Shown piece after piece: positions 33,571 to 44,639 of a stretch of DNA of 64,000 bases. Where the stretch lies: the NCBI RefSeq assembly GCF_027580225.2, contig NC_073356.2, forward strand, positions 9,563,001 to 9,627,000, written 5' to 3'. The translations under genes and the position numbers were made by a program. Position 1 is the stretch's first letter, and every line of letters starts with the position of its first letter. The stretch is from Misgurnus anguillicaudatus (Eukaryota > Chordata > Actinopteri > Cypriniformes > Cobitidae). Under the pieces are notes generated by a model. It was not told the DNA's origin. It saw only the letters and a list, made by a program, of their open reading frames with translations, and made no database searches.

Positions 33571-35309
33571 CTCATAAATATAACTATTAAAAACCCAAGC
33601 CAGGTTAATGCATCAGTTTGAAAATACATTTAAACAAATTGGAGTTGTTATTTGTAGTTTTAATATCATTAATTACAATTTCATTTTTTGTACAGTTGTA
33701 GCTCAACACAAACAAAATAAAGATGCTGAACAATCGACACACAATAAAAAAAAAGGGTATGACAAACTGTAGATATGAATTGCGTAGATATGGTTTAAAC
33801 ACTGTACGTGTTAATGTTCTAATTTGTCATATGTCCTTGTTTGTGCTAAAGATCAAGTTTTGTGTCCAAACCCTTGGAGGAGACGTGCCCGACCCCTGAC
33901 TTCTTCTACCCTTCATTAAGTTTTAAGTTTTTGATTGCTTAATATCATGTCGTATTACATCATTCTCATGTACAGGTAAAAATGTATTTCATAAGTCAGG
34001 GTTTTGCCTGAATGTCAACATAATATTTCAAAACTTTTATTTAAAATAGGGATGCATGCTCTTGATTTTTCATGGCCGATTTTTATACCAATTTTTGTAA
34101 CAAGCAAATTGGCTGATTCCGATCCGATTTCTGATTTTCCGAGGCAACAAACAAGAAAGAATGAAAGTTTACATAAACAATATGTTTATTTGGTATTTAA
34201 CAGGCTAAACTTGGTTTAGCTATTGAAAACAATAACTGTAACCATCTAAAATTAACAGCAGTAACTGTGCAGTAGGCTACGTTCAATACAAACATAAGTG
34301 GTTAAATGAGACCATGACATGGATGGTTGAGTGAGGGGTTGAATGTCTTGCCTGTTTTGCATTATCAACAGACTTTTGATACTTGGTGTTCTATCAGGTG
34401 ATGAAGTTAAATGTCTGACCAAGTTTGTTGTGGCGAATGGAGGGCTTTCAGGTTTTATTTAAAAGTTTGGAGTGAGATAACATCTGTTAGGGGAGGAGCC
34501 CCTCTGCCCCACCAAGTTCTCAAGTTTTTGCTAGCAGTTCAATGTTACCTTTATTCATAACTGACCAGCACAAATATAAATTGGTAAGTCTGATAAAAAA
34601 GACAAATTTATCCCAAAAATCAATTGCTCTACATATTAAAAAATACAGTATGATTGCAGCACTTGCCATACACTTGCCATCAGCGTGTATTTTAAGCTGT
34701 GTTTAAGAGAGAGATAAGGTTACATGTTCAGTATTACAGTACATGGGAATAATAAATCGAATACATCTCTGGTCCTTTCATTAATTTCAGGAAGCCTCTA
34801 CGTTAGTTTCAGGTAAGCTAAAGCTTCTGATTGCAAAGCAGTTGGAGAGTTTTTTAATAAATCCAGCATAATTTAACACGTATTTGGCTGTATTCAAGAA
34901 ACCTGCGTTATTTACAGCATTTATCGGATCTTGCTCGTGGCGTCTTCTCCTCCAACAACAACTCCTCCCTTTCATCCTTACCGGCCCCGCACTCTTTCCG
35001 CTCGCTTCCAAGCGATCGCCGGATCAACGGGCCTGCAGACTCTTCAGGAGGTTTGTGTTTGTTGTTTCGTCTGTTGCGAAAGTGAGCTCGCCCCAAAATC
35101 AGTCTTCCTGCATCCTCAATCCTCTTTTTATGCTCCTTCCCATCATGCAAACCACCCAGTCAGCAATCGCTACGTCATTTCGCACACCTGCAGTTGATTT
35201 CACTTGATTTGGGGTTTCCCGAGGATACCCGGAAGTGACGGTGTTTGTGGAATTCGGTCCGGGTGGAACCTCTTCTCTTACTTTTGGTTCCGCCCTAAAA
35301 GTCACTCCG

Positions 35310-35348
<39 letters not shown>

Positions 35349-35349
35349 G
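33571..35349. other. No supported gene; hAT-like fragment, GC-rich block and (TG)n tract
   Basis: The stretch is non-coding as far as I can see. TAGGGATGCATGC near 34047 followed by GGCCGATTTTTATACC looks like one end of a hAT MITE whose other end I cannot find. From about 34920 to 35320 the base composition turns GC-richer with several short frames but no recognisable protein; it could be an LTR or a former promoter. A (TG)n run lies at about 35313-35343. Confidence 0.45.
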
Positions 35350-36352
35350 TGAAGAGTTTGGTTCCAAAACGCGATAAACGCCATTTACAAAAAATAGTTA
35401 CTGCCAAACTCAGTATTATACCAGGTCAGTATTTAAAAGTAAATTCTTAATTTTACACAAAATACAATATCCGTCGTGTTATTCTGTCATGTTTTCTCCC
35501 AAAACGCAATAAACGCCACTCCTCCTTTTCTCCAGAATGCAAAAAATCCGCTCAACAAATAACAGCGCACCATTCCACGCATTGTAAACAAACAATGGCG
35601 GCGCGTTGAATACACAGAATCTTAGTTTTCTCCATCTTGTCTTACGTGATCAACAAACAAACAAAATAATACTTTAATGGCATGGACAAACCTGTGTTGG
35701 TTTTCTGTGACGGGAAAGAAAAGTAAGCCTTCAACATATAATTTACGTGAGAGGCACTCGGGAGACGGAAAATGCCGGTTGCTTGTTCCCCCGACAGCAT
35801 CAAGCTTCTGTCATGCTAACACATTGATCCCAGGGGATCTTATGAAAAACTTTACATTATATTCCTCCAAGTCAACGAAAATTGAGCAGGACCAAAACAT
35901 TTTACAGCTGATCGCTGTGAAAAATTTTAAGCGACAACGTCCCAAGTATAACCGCAGCAATGACAGTGTTCTTAATATGACAAAGTAACTGTTTGGATTA
36001 ATGCCATTAATGTTTATTTTTTTAATCAGTGTATACCACTAGCCAACTAAATGAATATAACATGGCAAAGATGAATGCTCATTTATATATTGATTCAATA
36101 GATTTATAACATTTAAAAAAAACTTGTCATGGATTTATTGCATTTTGCAGAAAAATAATCAGTTTTATAATAAATCTTTGAAAATCAAATTATGGATTTG
36201 AATTTTTTATGTTTTTATAACCTAAAGATGCTATGTAAAAGTTTGTAACAGAAAATTATGTTTTTCATCTTGTCACTTTCTTGGTATAGAAAACACGTTT
36301 TTACAGAAACTAGTCAAAATGGATTTATTGCGTTTTGGAACCAAACTCTTCA
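35350..36352. mobile_element. Inverted-repeat DNA element, 1.0 kb, TSD TATG
   Basis: TGAAGAGTTTGGTTCCAAAA at 35350 is answered by TTTTGGAACCAAACTCTTCA ending 36352, a perfect 20-base match that continues inward imperfectly (CGCGATAAACGCC against the inverse of GGATTTATTGCG). TATG flanks both ends (35346-35349 and 36353-36356). An internal direct copy of the ACGCAATAAACGCCA phrase is at about 35503. One frame (35677-35988) has no recognisable family. A 4-bp TSD does not point clearly to a superfamily. Confidence 0.75.
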
Positions 36353-36932
36353 TATGCATTTATAATATGTATAATATGTATGATATATGCATATATTAGG
36401 CGTGACGCATACAACTATGCCAGGGTTCAGTTCATGACACGGTTTTGGAGCCATGGTTCGGTTTGCTGTGGAGGCAAAGTTTTATGGCAGTGCACCAGCA
36501 ATAATAACACTAAATTCATTTTTTACTTACATATAATTTAACCTCTTAACTTTATTTTTACCTTTATGACAATGACAATTTATTTAAATAGCACAATTTA
36601 AAACAAAGGCTGTTGACCAATGTTCTTTCCATAACACAATCAAATTTAAATATCAATAGCCCTGATCTTTAGCTCCCTCCACAAATTCTCAATTGGAAGT
36701 CAGGACTGTAATGTTTTGTTACTATTGTTGTATATTGAACCGGATTACCCAAATGTTAGGGGAACCGGAAGTGAGGTAATAGGACAATAAAAAGATGGAT
36801 GTCGATCTGATGGTCGACACGAACTGCACGTTATGCTGGAGTTGTGTTTATTCGCATACATTGATTACACAAGAGTGAAATACAAATAGTACATGGTGTC
36901 AGAGAATATAAAGAACTCACACAGACGAGAAG

Positions 36933-37586
36933 ATGGACTCCGCTGGTGTTCCGATGCCCAGGATGGACTGGGATTCCCTCGACTTGCCTGACTCATGGAG
37001 GAGATTCCGACAACACGCGGAACTGATGTTCAAAGGCCCGCTCCACGACAAATCGGAGGAGGAACATTGCAGCTATCTCCTGTTATGGGTAGGAGAAAAA
37101 GGTAGAGACGTTTATAACACCTGGACACTGACTAACGAGAACGCAAAAGTTTTAGGCACGTACTACGAAAGATTTGAAGCATATGTGATGCCGAAAAAGA
37201 ACCACATCTTCGCACGGTACAAATTCCACGAGAAAGTACAAGCGGAAGGTGAGAGCTTTGACAATTTTTGGCACAGAGCTAAAATTACTAGTTAAAGACT
37301 GCGGATATGCCAATACAGACGAAATGGTAAGAGACAGAATAGTCTTCGCCATAAACTCCGCAAAAGTGAAGGAGAAGTTGTTAAACTACGGACCAGATTT
37401 AACCCTTGAGAAAGCCATAGACATTGCACGATCTCACGAAATAGCGCAGGGACAGCTGAAATCTATGGCCGGGCAGCACAGCACAACTCACACGCAACAG
37501 GTCGCACATGCCGTGTTCAAACGAGACAATAAACAGAAACATATAAAAACTACCATCAGAGCCGAAACGAGACAGCATAAGATCTA
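36933..37586 (+). pseudogene. Gypsy gag with two frameshifts
   Basis: The first frame (36933-37295) starts MDSAGVPMPRMDWDSLDLPD and reads a capsid-like FKGPLHDKSEEEHCSYLLLW. A shift near 37260-37270 leads to the frame ending at 37587 with ELKLLVKDCGYANTDEMVRD and DLTLEKAIDIARSHEIAQ, the rest of a retrotransposon Gag. A second shift near 37550-37587 leads into the pol frame, where two Cys-rich knuckles follow (CGRCAQTHRDKEKCPAMG and CKKCGKPNHFAKAC). In related elements gag and pol are probably one long frame, so both shifts are best read as damage, although a recoded gag/pol junction cannot be excluded for the second. Confidence 0.8.
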
Positions 37587-37639
37587 GAACATGCGGACGA
37601 TGCGCACAGACGCACCGGGACAAGGAAAAATGCCCAGCC

Positions 37640-40600
37640 ATGGGCAGACAGTGCAAGAAATGTGGAAAACCAAACCATTTCGCAAAGGCTTGCAAAACAC
37701 AACAAATGTGGAAACAGAAAAATGTGCACGCCGTGAATAACGACACCGAACAAGCCTACGAATCACCCCAGGAATTCTTCATCGATACGATAACAAAAGA
37801 ACACAGCAACGTGATAAACGAACAGGCTTTTGCCGAAATTGAAGTAGGTTCAGAGCTACAGAAGGTGAAATTTAAATTGGACACTGGGGCACAAGTAAAC
37901 ATAATACCAGAAAACAAAATAAGAGATGTTATCGGTGTCAGTCAAATACACCCAGCAACACGTAAACTGTCAGGATATGGTGGAGAACCGTTATCCGTGA
38001 GAGGAACATGCAAACTTCAATGCAAACATAAAGGGTCACAAGCCATTCAAGAATTCTATGTCGTTGACACGCAAGCACCGCCTATACTAGGACTCAGAGC
38101 ATGTCTGGAGATGGATCTAATAAAACTGGTCCTCTCTGTACAAACCGATACAAAGCAAAGTGACGATCTGCTGAGTGAGTTTGCTGACGTTTTCGAAGGA
38201 ATCGGAGAATTCCCAGGCGAGTGCAAAATACACATAGACCCTAATGCAGTTCCAGTAGTATATCCCCCACGAAAAATTCCATTCACACTACGCAGTCGTC
38301 TGAAGGAGGAATTGGATAAAATGGAGCGCCAAGGAATTATCGCAAAGGTCACCGAGCCAACCGATTGGGTCAACGCTTTAGTAGTAGTGGAAAAACCACG
38401 CACTGGGGCGCTTCGCATATGTCTTGACCCGCGCGACCTAAACAAAGCGATAAAAAGACCGCATTATCCATTGCCAACCCTGGACGACGTGATCTCCAGA
38501 CTCTCAGGCGCAAGATACTTCAGTGTACTGGACGCCAGATCGGGATACTGGGCCATTAAACTGACGGAAGAATCATCCAAACTTACCACATTTAACACCG
38601 TGGTCGGACGTTACCGTTTCCTCCGTCTGCCCTTCGGAATAATCTCTGCACAGGATGAGTTCCAAAGGAAAATCGACGAGACGTACGAGGGGCTGCCGGG
38701 AGTAGCGGCGATTGTAGACGATATCCTAGTATACGGTCGCACAAAAGACGAACACGATAAAAACCTGCGTGCAATGTTGGAAAGAACGAGGGAAAAGGGT
38801 GTCCGTTTGAATCCTGAGAAAAGCACGATTTGCGTGCCGGAGGTCTGTTACTTTGGACACAGACTCACACATGACGGCATCAAACCAGACCGAGAGAAAA
38901 TTAAGGCCATAAAGGAAATGGAACCGCCAAAAAACAAATCCGAACTGGAAACCATACTGGGTATGATAAATTATCTGTCCAGATTCGCCCCGAGACTTGC
39001 AGAGATAAACGCACCGCTGCGACAGATGCTGAAGCAGGGCAACGAGTTCACATGGGACGAGACGCATAACGTTGCTTTCCAACAAATCAAGGACCTGATC
39101 ACGAGGGAGCCAGGACCCGTGTTAGCATACTACAACCCAAACGAAGAGCTGCGGTTGCAGGTCGATGCTTCTAAGAATGGTTTGGGCGCGGTACTTTTCC
39201 AGCAAGAAAAACCAATCGCATACGCATCAAAATCGCTCACAGAGACGGAACAGAATTACGCACAAATTGAAAAAGAACTATATGCCGTTCTGTTTGGATG
39301 CAAGCGATTTCACCAGTATGTATATGGGAGGTCATTCATTGTGGAATCGGACCACAAACCATTAGAATCCATATTAAAGAAACCGCTTTCTGCTGCTCCC
39401 CCACGCTTACAGCGCATGTGTCTACAGCTGCAGAAATATAACTTCACGCTGCTCCACAAGCCAGGTAAAGAAATACCCGTTGCTGATACATTATCCAGAA
39501 AATCTGTGGCCTACCATGACACGTCATTAAACGAGGGTATGGAAGCACAAGTCCACACCGTAATCAGCAACTTACCTGTGTCAGATGAAAAACTCGCAGA
39601 GATCCGTGAGGCGACGAAGCAGGACTCACAGCTCACAGCTCTAAAGCACATAATTCACACAGGATGGCCGGAGACGCGAAGGAGCTGTCCACCGCTGGTG
39701 CTGGAATTTTGGAACCACAGAGACGAGATCTCTTATGCCGACGGCATTGTCCTAAAAGGGGAAAAGATCATTTTACCGCAAAGCCTAAGAAATAACATGT
39801 TGCAAAAGATACACACAGGGCACATGGGTGTGGAAAAAAGTAAACAACGAGCGAGAGACGTCCTGTTCTGGCCGGGCATGAGTAAGCAAATAGAAGAAAC
39901 TGTGCAAAATTGCTCTATTTGCCTAACACATCGTAATTCGAATCAGCGAGAACCAATGATCGCGCACCCGATTCCCAAACGTCCATGGCAAGCGGTCGCA
40001 ACTGACCTTTTCACGTGGCAAAGTGAGAACTATATAATAGCCGTCGACTACTATAGTCGGTTTTTCGAGATGGAAAAACTACACTCAACTTCCGCGGCTG
40101 CGGTGATCCAAAAGCTCAAAGGAATGTTTGCGCGCCATGGAGTGCCTGAGAAGATCGTGTCAGATAACGGTCCGCAATACAGTTCTCAGGAGTTCAGCGC
40201 TTTTGCAAAACAGTGGGACTTTGTACACACAACAACAAGCCCGTACTATGCCCAAAGCAACGGCCTCGCAGAAAGAACAGTCCAAACCGCAAAGCGTATA
40301 CTCACAAAAGCGCGTGAAGAAGGAAAAGATCCGTACCTGAGCATACTGGAGCATAGAAATGCACCCGTCGATGGTTTTAAATCACCAGCACAGCTTCTCA
40401 TGAGCAGACGGCTTCGCTCAGTCCTGCCCATCACCGGCAAACTTCTGCAACCAAAAACATGTAAGCCTTCGGCAGTGCAACGTAAAAGAGAACAATGTCA
40501 AATTAAGCAAAAGTCATATTACGACAGATCCGCAAAATCTCTTACCACACTTGAACACGGAGCCAACATATATGCCCAACAAAATAACGGACAGTGGAAG

Positions 40601-40882
40601 CCTGCTGTGGTGGCGAGCGCATTGGAGGATGGACGCTCGTACATCATCCGAAACTCCGACGGTCAGGAATATCGCCGTAACCGCAAACACCTGATGGATG
40701 TTAAGGGACAAAGTGTTGCAGTTTCAGCACAACCCGTTTCTGATGATAACTCAAGTTCACAGGATAATACAGCAAGCAACCTCACTATGGGCTCAAGTGC
40801 AATCACACCTACACCAACTGATAATTGCGTGATTACCAGGTCAGGTCGCATGGTTAAAAAGAGGCAAATACTCGACCTATAA
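37640..40882 (+). CDS. pol: Gypsy pol polyprotein, 1080 codons, intact
   Basis: Domains in order by residue: zinc knuckle CKKCGKPNHFAKAC (5-18); aspartic protease LDTGAQVNII (Asp81); reverse transcriptase with RICLDPRDLNKAI (about 259-271), FSVLDARSGYW (about 294-304) and the catalytic VDD (359-361); RNase H with QVDASKNGLGAV (Asp509) and VESDHKP; integrase with H725, H728, C758 and C761 of the zinc-binding domain and the D789, D842, E878 triad spaced D,D-35-E. The C-terminus ends RSGRMVKKRQILDL. The frame is open far upstream of 37640, so the given ATG is only the first one inside the Gag knuckles. With near-identical LTRs this is one of the best preserved coding frames here. It makes cDNA in cytoplasmic particles and integrates it with a 5-bp TSD. 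Confidence 0.93.
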   Translation: MGRQCKKCGKPNHFAKACKTQQMWKQKNVHAVNNDTEQAYESPQEFFIDTITKEHSNVINEQAFAEIEVGSELQKVKFKLDTGAQVNIIPENKIRDVIGVSQIHPATRKLSGYGGEPLSVRGTCKLQCKHKGSQAIQEFYVVDTQAPPILGLRACLEMDLIKLVLSVQTDTKQSDDLLSEFADVFEGIGEFPGECKIHIDPNAVPVVYPPRKIPFTLRSRLKEELDKMERQGIIAKVTEPTDWVNALVVVEKPRTGALRICLDPRDLNKAIKRPHYPLPTLDDVISRLSGARYFSVLDARSGYWAIKLTEESSKLTTFNTVVGRYRFLRLPFGIISAQDEFQRKIDETYEGLPGVAAIVDDILVYGRTKDEHDKNLRAMLERTREKGVRLNPEKSTICVPEVCYFGHRLTHDGIKPDREKIKAIKEMEPPKNKSELETILGMINYLSRFAPRLAEINAPLRQMLKQGNEFTWDETHNVAFQQIKDLITREPGPVLAYYNPNEELRLQVDASKNGLGAVLFQQEKPIAYASKSLTETEQNYAQIEKELYAVLFGCKRFHQYVYGRSFIVESDHKPLESILKKPLSAAPPRLQRMCLQLQKYNFTLLHKPGKEIPVADTLSRKSVAYHDTSLNEGMEAQVHTVISNLPVSDEKLAEIREATKQDSQLTALKHIIHTGWPETRRSCPPLVLEFWNHRDEISYADGIVLKGEKIILPQSLRNNMLQKIHTGHMGVEKSKQRARDVLFWPGMSKQIEETVQNCSICLTHRNSNQREPMIAHPIPKRPWQAVATDLFTWQSENYIIAVDYYSRFFEMEKLHSTSAAAVIQKLKGMFARHGVPEKIVSDNGPQYSSQEFSAFAKQWDFVHTTTSPYYAQSNGLAERTVQTAKRILTKAREEGKDPYLSILEHRNAPVDGFKSPAQLLMSRRLRSVLPITGKLLQPKTCKPSAVQRKREQCQIKQKSYYDRSAKSLTTLEHGANIYAQQNNGQWKPAVVASALEDGRSYIIRNSDGQEYRRNRKHLMDVKGQSVAVSAQPVSDDNSSSQDNTASNLTMGSSAITPTPTDNCVITRSGRMVKKRQILDL

Positions 40883-41156
40883 GTATCATGAGCTAATGAC
40901 ACTTAATTGCATACTTGCAATGATAAATGAATGTTTCATTTAAAATGTTATATTAAAAAAAAAAAATCTATTCTGCAAGCATTCTGTTATTGGTATCTGT
41001 TTTGAAGAACATTATACGACATTTATGTTTAGCCAGAGTTCGCAAGTTCACCTGATACCGTTCTCTCATGTAAATTGAGTAAATATTTCCTTTAGGCATG
41101 AGTATGTCCCAACTGAAGTTTATGTGACATCACATGATATTTTATTTCATGCTGAA

Positions 41157-41189
<33 letters not shown>

Positions 41190-41749
41190 GGGAGATGTAA
41201 TGTTTTGTTACTATTGTTGTATATTGAACCGGATTACCCAAATGTTAGGGGAACCGGAAGTGAGGTAATAGGACAATAAAAAGATGGATGTCGATCTGAT
41301 GGTCGACACGCACTGCACGTTATGCTGGAGTTGTGTTTATTCGCATACATTGATTACACAAGAGTGAAATACAAATAGTACAAGGACTCTGGCTGGGCCA
41401 CTGTAAAAGAATGTTTTTGTCTGCTAACCATTTTCTCAACACTTTTGCTGTGTGTTTTGGGTCGTTGTCATGCTGAAATGTCCACTTGTGCCCAAGGCCA
41501 AGTTTTTCTGCAGACTGTGTCAGAGGTACCTCTCTACACACTAGAGAAATCCCAGGAACTAGAGCCAACAGATATTTTAGAAAACGTCAAAACAATTATG
41601 TATGTATGTATGCTGTGTGTGTGTTTGTATATGTATGTATAGCTACGTGTAGACACACGTACGTGTATAAATACATGGCTGCTATAACAAAACAAAACCA
41701 AAGGACAGATGTTGCTAATTGATGATCCACAATCAGTATCTGCGTATAA

Positions 41750-42600
41750 AAACAGGACGAGGCATCTGTAGTGTGTGCGCAAAATATTTTGTTTTGACAC
41801 TTTCTACTTTGTACAGATATTTAAGAATGTGGAGAAAACGTAAAGCAGACATCAATGAACTTCTCCAGTCGATAACAACGATGTGACAATCAACAACGCA
41901 GTGACAACAAATGACAAAGAGGAAACAACTAATGATGATGGTGGAAGCAATACTGATGACCACAGCATCAATGTAACCACTGATGGTCCATGCTTTGATA
42001 CCGACATTGAAATGTGTGACTCAGATGTGGAGATTTTGAATCCTGAATCAGAGGCCCAAGTTAGAAACCTTGGCAAGGACGTGCGAGAGTGGAGTACAAG
42101 ACAACAAATTACTAATAGGTCCCTAAATTAATTATTGCAGATTCTAAGGGATCATGGACATGTACTCCCCAAAGACGCACACACATTATTAGCCACTCCT
42201 CAAGACATTGACAGCCATTCAAAATGCAATGGACAGTATATATTTTGGCTCGGAGGGGGGCATTTCCCATGTACCGTGTCAAAATGATGCTTTCAGACGA
42301 CAACAGTACAGTTAGTTTGGATGTCAACATTGATGGACTACCAATCTTTAAAAGTAGTAAAGTCCAGTTCTGCCCAATACTGGTGAAATTTAGTGATTTC
42401 AATCCATTTATTTGTGGCATTATACTTTGGGGAAAGCAAGCCTGAGCCCCTTGATAAGTATCTCCATTACTTTTTGGAGGAGTTAAGTAATCTCAAACAG
42501 AATGGCCTGGTGGTTCCTGACAAAAAGATTGCAGTAAATATTCATACCTTTGTTTGAGATGCACCGGCAAGAGAAAATTGAAAATGCATTAAAGGTTACC
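41750..42600 (+). pseudogene. CACTA/Tnp2-like transposase fragment, N-terminal part
   Basis: MWRKRKADINELLQS at 41827 and an acidic Asn/Thr/Asp-rich stretch (41883-42131) are followed, after a shift, by ILRDHGHVLPKDAHTLLATP and KCNGQYIYFGSEGG (about 42138-42260). These match the N-terminal blocks of the transposase at 30.8-32.7 kb. The next block (VNIDGLPIFKSSKVQF, frame 42224-42445) and a PARENxKCIKG-like end follow in other frames to about 42600. The C-terminal half is absent. It is older or more damaged than the 30.8-kb copy. Confidence 0.65.
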
Positions 42601-42799
42601 AAGAATGGATTGAAATAATATGTTACATTATATTCTTTGATATCTAAATATAAGTTATGTGGCTTTTTTAAGTAAAAAATTATCCAGAGACAGTTTTACA
42701 TGTCTATTTACATGTTATTACCTTATGTGGAAGGTTCATGAATAATAATGAGCTGCGTCACCAGCTCTCGCAGTAAATAGATCTAGTCACCGGCGTGAA

Positions 42800-43857
42800 T
42801 GATTGAAAATTTTGGCATTCAACCTTATACTGTATGTTTGAGCCTGTCTCAGATGATGATACAGATTTTGAACCACAACCAATTGTTAGGATTTGATATA
42901 AATGTTTCTGAATGGTAAAGTAAATTTTTTTTCAGTATGCACAAACAAAACCTAAGTTAGCGGTAACGCCAATTGTAGAAATTCAAAGCATGTATCAATA
43001 ACTTTGTATGTTAGCTCATAACTTTTATCACTGCAACAACATTGTAATTAATGGCATTTTACCATATGACAATGACTATGTTTACATGTACACCAAAAGT
43101 GCAATGACGAACATGTTCTTTTGGATGCATTTCATTATTCTGTGCCTTTATGAAGACAGAAATTTTGTAACAGTGCCAGTAACAATTTTATATGCTGCTG
43201 TCATGTTATTCGAGTCGTTTCTATGAAGGCAAACTGCAGGGAAAACTTTCACATATACAAAAACATACATGCACTTCAGTTAGTGCGGTAACATTGAGGA
43301 AGTGTCATTATTTTTATCGAAGTATTGCGTTTACATGAGGTATAATCTCAAAATTGCCAAAATCCAATTGTAATCACATTTTGAGGGTGCTTGTAAACAT
43401 AGTCAATGATAGCTTCTTTACTTACTATCTAGAACTCATAACTAGAGTTGAAGTGTACAGTAATTAGAATCTTAACCTACTAATAACAAATTGCATAAAA
43501 ATCTATAAATATCTTTTTTACAGGTGTACTTGTGGAAATTGTACATGCATGCCTCTCGAGACGGAACTTGTATGTTGCAGGGAAATACCAGAGGTAGTAT
43601 AACTACAGTAAAAAAAGTCATGCCATGTGTTTTCTGCTACTTAAAGTATAAAAGACTTCTGTAAAAAAAAATAGTGCCATTATGGTTTTTCCTTTTGCAG
43701 GTCACTAGAAGAATGAGCCAAGTTCCTGGAGAGAGATCATGCATGACAGACCATCCCGGCCTTGAACCTGTGTGCTTAAACATATATTCTTTGCACAATG
43801 CAATGAATGTTTATCGAGCTGACCATGGGCGTTTAAGAGGGATGGAAAGGTTAGGTT
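42800..43857 (+). pseudogene. P2X7-C-terminus-like (Cys-rich ballast domain) gene remnant
   Basis: A first segment (about 42812-42893) reads GIQPY and, with a one-base shift, MFEPVSDDDTDFEPQPIVR, the usual opening of fish P2X7-C-like proteins. A second exon (about 43526-43590) reads CTCGNCTCMPLETELVCCRE, the first Cys cluster. After an intron of about 110 bp with TTTTGCAG acceptor, a third exon (from 43700) reads VTRRMSQVPGERSCMTDHPG, then LEPVCLNIYSLHNAMNVY, the second cluster. The domain is a zinc-binding module found at the cytoplasmic end of P2X7 and in many multi-copy fish genes. The C-terminal YRxxxYRQLVRWCW-like part is missing. It abuts the THAP transposase 3' end tail to tail. Confidence 0.6.
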
Positions 43858-44639
43858 AAATCTTCCTCCATGGAAGGTCTGTCATGCTGAGCAGACAGGT
43901 ACGGAGGCACAGGAATCTGCTGTACGGCATCCAGAAATGGAAGGGGATCACAGACAGCCTCTTCGAAACACTGTCCATCAAGCTGGTGACATAGCCTGTT
44001 AAATTTATTTTATATTTATTTATGTAGTTTGATTTGTTTATTTGCACATATGTACAAATGATTTAAAAAAAATTTTTAAAAATTGTAAAAACGCAAAAAA
44101 TGTTGGTTCTGTCTTTACAGGTTTGACAGTATGTCCTCCCTTTTTGGCATTTAGAAAGAGAAGCTTGTACACAAGTTTCCCTTTAGATGTTCTCAGTTGT
44201 GGCCGTACTGCATTCTCATTAAAGTCCATTGCTGCAAGATGTAACCTAAAGCACAAGACAAAGAATCTGTTCATGTCAACCTTTCAATTTAACACTAAAA
44301 TTATGTAAATGTTAAAAATACAATTAATAGCTGTAAACTCTAATAGAAACATACTTTACTTCAGGGCCCGTATGTATAAAACATCTCAGAAATGCTCTTA
44401 AGAATAGTCTTAAGCTTTGACTTAAGTGTCAAAAAATTCTTAGTAAGGAGTAGGAGCAGTCTGAGAATAGGAGATGTTTATAAAGAAGCTAAAAGCAACT
44501 TTCAGTAAAGTGTAAGACTCATTCGTAAGTGCTGACTTAAGTGCCGCAAACTGAGGATTACAATGATTTCAACCTAAAATGGCTGCCCTTAATCTCTGAA
44601 TCAGCCAACAGAAAGCCGGCAATGGTATAGAGTCAAAGC

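Larger units (their letters stand above)
36707..41382 (+). mobile_element. Ty3/gypsy LTR retrotransposon, near complete, 5-bp TSD
   Basis: LTRs of 187 bp lie at 36707-36893 and 41196-41382 (TGTAATGTTTTG...AATAGTACA), flanked by AGGAC at 36702-36706 and 41383-41387. The two LTRs differ at one position that I can see (GACACGAACTG against GACACGCACTG). A primer-binding-like TGGTGTCAGAGA starts directly after the 5' LTR, and an A-run ending in GGGAGA precedes the 3' LTR. The interior holds gag (two frameshifts) and an uninterrupted pol with reverse transcriptase before integrase, the ordinary gypsy order. Confidence 0.95.
36625..41580 (-). mobile_element. Old Tc1 fragment, split by the gypsy element
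   Basis: Left of the gypsy insertion, 36640-36706 on the minus strand reads the third catalytic block of a Tc1 transposase (a degraded ...NPIENLW: AATTGAGAATTTGTGGAGGG). Right of it, 41388-41568 on the minus strand reads [32 protein letters not shown] and [20 protein letters not shown], the second block and linker. AGGAC is duplicated at the gypsy borders. Neither end of the Tc1 is recognisable, so it was a fragment before it was hit. Confidence 0.8.

Noticed and set aside
34884..35407. Several overlapping frames of 80-107 codons on both strands as a host gene
   Set aside because: None shows a recognisable domain, splice sites or a convincing start; the block is merely GC-richer than its surroundings.
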